A DNA stretch of 64,000 nucleotides from an uncultured Aquimarina sp. (lineage in GTDB: Bacteria > Bacteroidota > Bacteroidia > Flavobacteriales > Flavobacteriaceae), in contig NZ_CANMQT010000013.1 of the NCBI RefSeq assembly GCF_947500065.1, forward strand, positions 1-64,000. Reading direction: 5' to 3'. The notes under the pieces were generated by a model, which saw nothing but the letters and a program-made list of their open reading frames with translations, did no database searches and was not told the origin of the DNA. The position numbers and the translations under genes were made by a program. Shown one piece after another: positions 63,617 to 64,000 of this stretch. Positions within the stretch are counted from its first letter, which is position 1. Every line of letters starts with the position of its first letter.

Positions 63617-64000
63617 ATGAAAGTTACAGTAGTAGGAGCTGGTGCAGTAGGCGCAAGTTGTGCAGAATATATTGCAATTAAAGACTTTGCTTCAGAAGTA
63701 GTATTGTTAGATATTAAAGAAGGATATGCAGAAGGTAAAGCAATGGACTTGATGCAAACAGCTTCTTTAAACGGATTTGATACCAAAATAACAGGAACTA
63801 CAAGCGATTATTCTAAAACAGCAGGAAGTGATATTGCTGTAATAACTTCTGGAATTCCTCGTAAACCTGGAATGACACGTGAAGAATTGATTGGTATTAA
63901 TGCAGGAATTGTGAAAATGGTTTCTTCTAGCTTAATAGAGCATTCTCCAAATGCAATTATCATTGTTGTTAGTAATCCAATGGATACAATGACATATTTA
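63617..64000 (+). CDS. mdh: Malate dehydrogenase (5' part only)
   Basis: 128 codons to the window edge. Rossmann motif VVGAGAVGASCAEY, cofactor-selecting D in VLLDIKEG, substrate-loop ITSGIPRKPGMTREEL and VVSNPMDTMTY. Oxidises malate to oxaloacetate in the TCA cycle. The C-terminal half, including the catalytic histidine, is outside the window. Confidence 0.95.
   Translation, partial: MKVTVVGAGAVGASCAEYIAIKDFASEVVLLDIKEGYAEGKAMDLMQTASLNGFDTKITGTTSDYSKTAGSDIAVITSGIPRKPGMTREELIGINAGIVKMVSSSLIEHSPNAIIIVVSNPMDTMTYL

Overview
The window looks like a chromosome segment from a marine flavobacterium (Bacteroidota, Flavobacteriaceae, Aquimarina-like). It is AT-rich and has no Shine-Dalgarno pattern. 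Promoters carry the Bacteroidota -7 box (TAnnTTTG), clearest before gyrB and queE. Lipoproteins, DUF families and the kynurenine genes fit the same group. I identified genes by reading motifs; no database search was possible.

Layout. 1-803 is a collagen-like surface protein running off the left edge, followed by tRNA-Gly. About 1.4-14.9 kb is a glycan or cell-surface cluster. It holds a flippase-like protein, two GT2 enzymes, two GT-C/TPR transferases resembling eukaryotic TMTC proteins, the nucleotide-sugar genes wlbB, wlbA and wecE, a WecD-like acetyltransferase, and broken GT fragments. About 14.9-24.4 kb holds glutaminase, peptidase E, three carboxypeptidase-regulatory-like secreted paralogues, an M1 aminopeptidase, TatA and a subtilisin-like lipoprotein. 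About 25-31 kb is an accessory island: a CHAT-protease/TPR protein with a lipoprotein partner, an ECF sigma factor with a membrane TPR protein, and short GG-leader peptide genes on both sides (two intact, two decayed). About 31-44.9 kb has kynureninase, an AraC regulator, an MFS transporter, an AhpD-like/DoxX group with a duplicated operator, a redox-signalling operon (cNMP-binding histidine kinase, aldo/keto reductase, receiver-thioredoxin-reductase fusion, UBP zinc finger) and kynurenine monooxygenase. About 44.9-54.7 kb is mixed metabolism: ALDH, sterol-desaturase-like hydroxylase, RluF, hydrolase/cupin, HerA-like ATPase, RidA and QueE. 56-64 kb holds a DUF2911 protein, asparagine synthetase, an astacin-like metalloprotease, gyrB, a DUF6588-like protein and the start of mdh.

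Most novel signal. Between queE and the DUF2911 gene (54.9-56.0 kb), a stretch with no obvious gene contains three tandem ORFs on the plus strand. Each encodes exactly 32 residues, and they align without gaps around a C-terminal E-L-P-(S/G)-A-S-S block. Codons have diverged synonymously, including serine codons of the two unlinked families, which points to selection on the peptide. The first two also share a hairpin-containing element 196-197 bp upstream of their start codons. I know of no described family that matches.

Two further cis-regulatory signals were found. A 44-bp motif occurs twice, each copy exactly 15 bp from a -7 box, upstream of an AhpD-like gene and a 47-aa small ORF. A dyad with compensating stem changes lies upstream of both GG-leader peptide loci.
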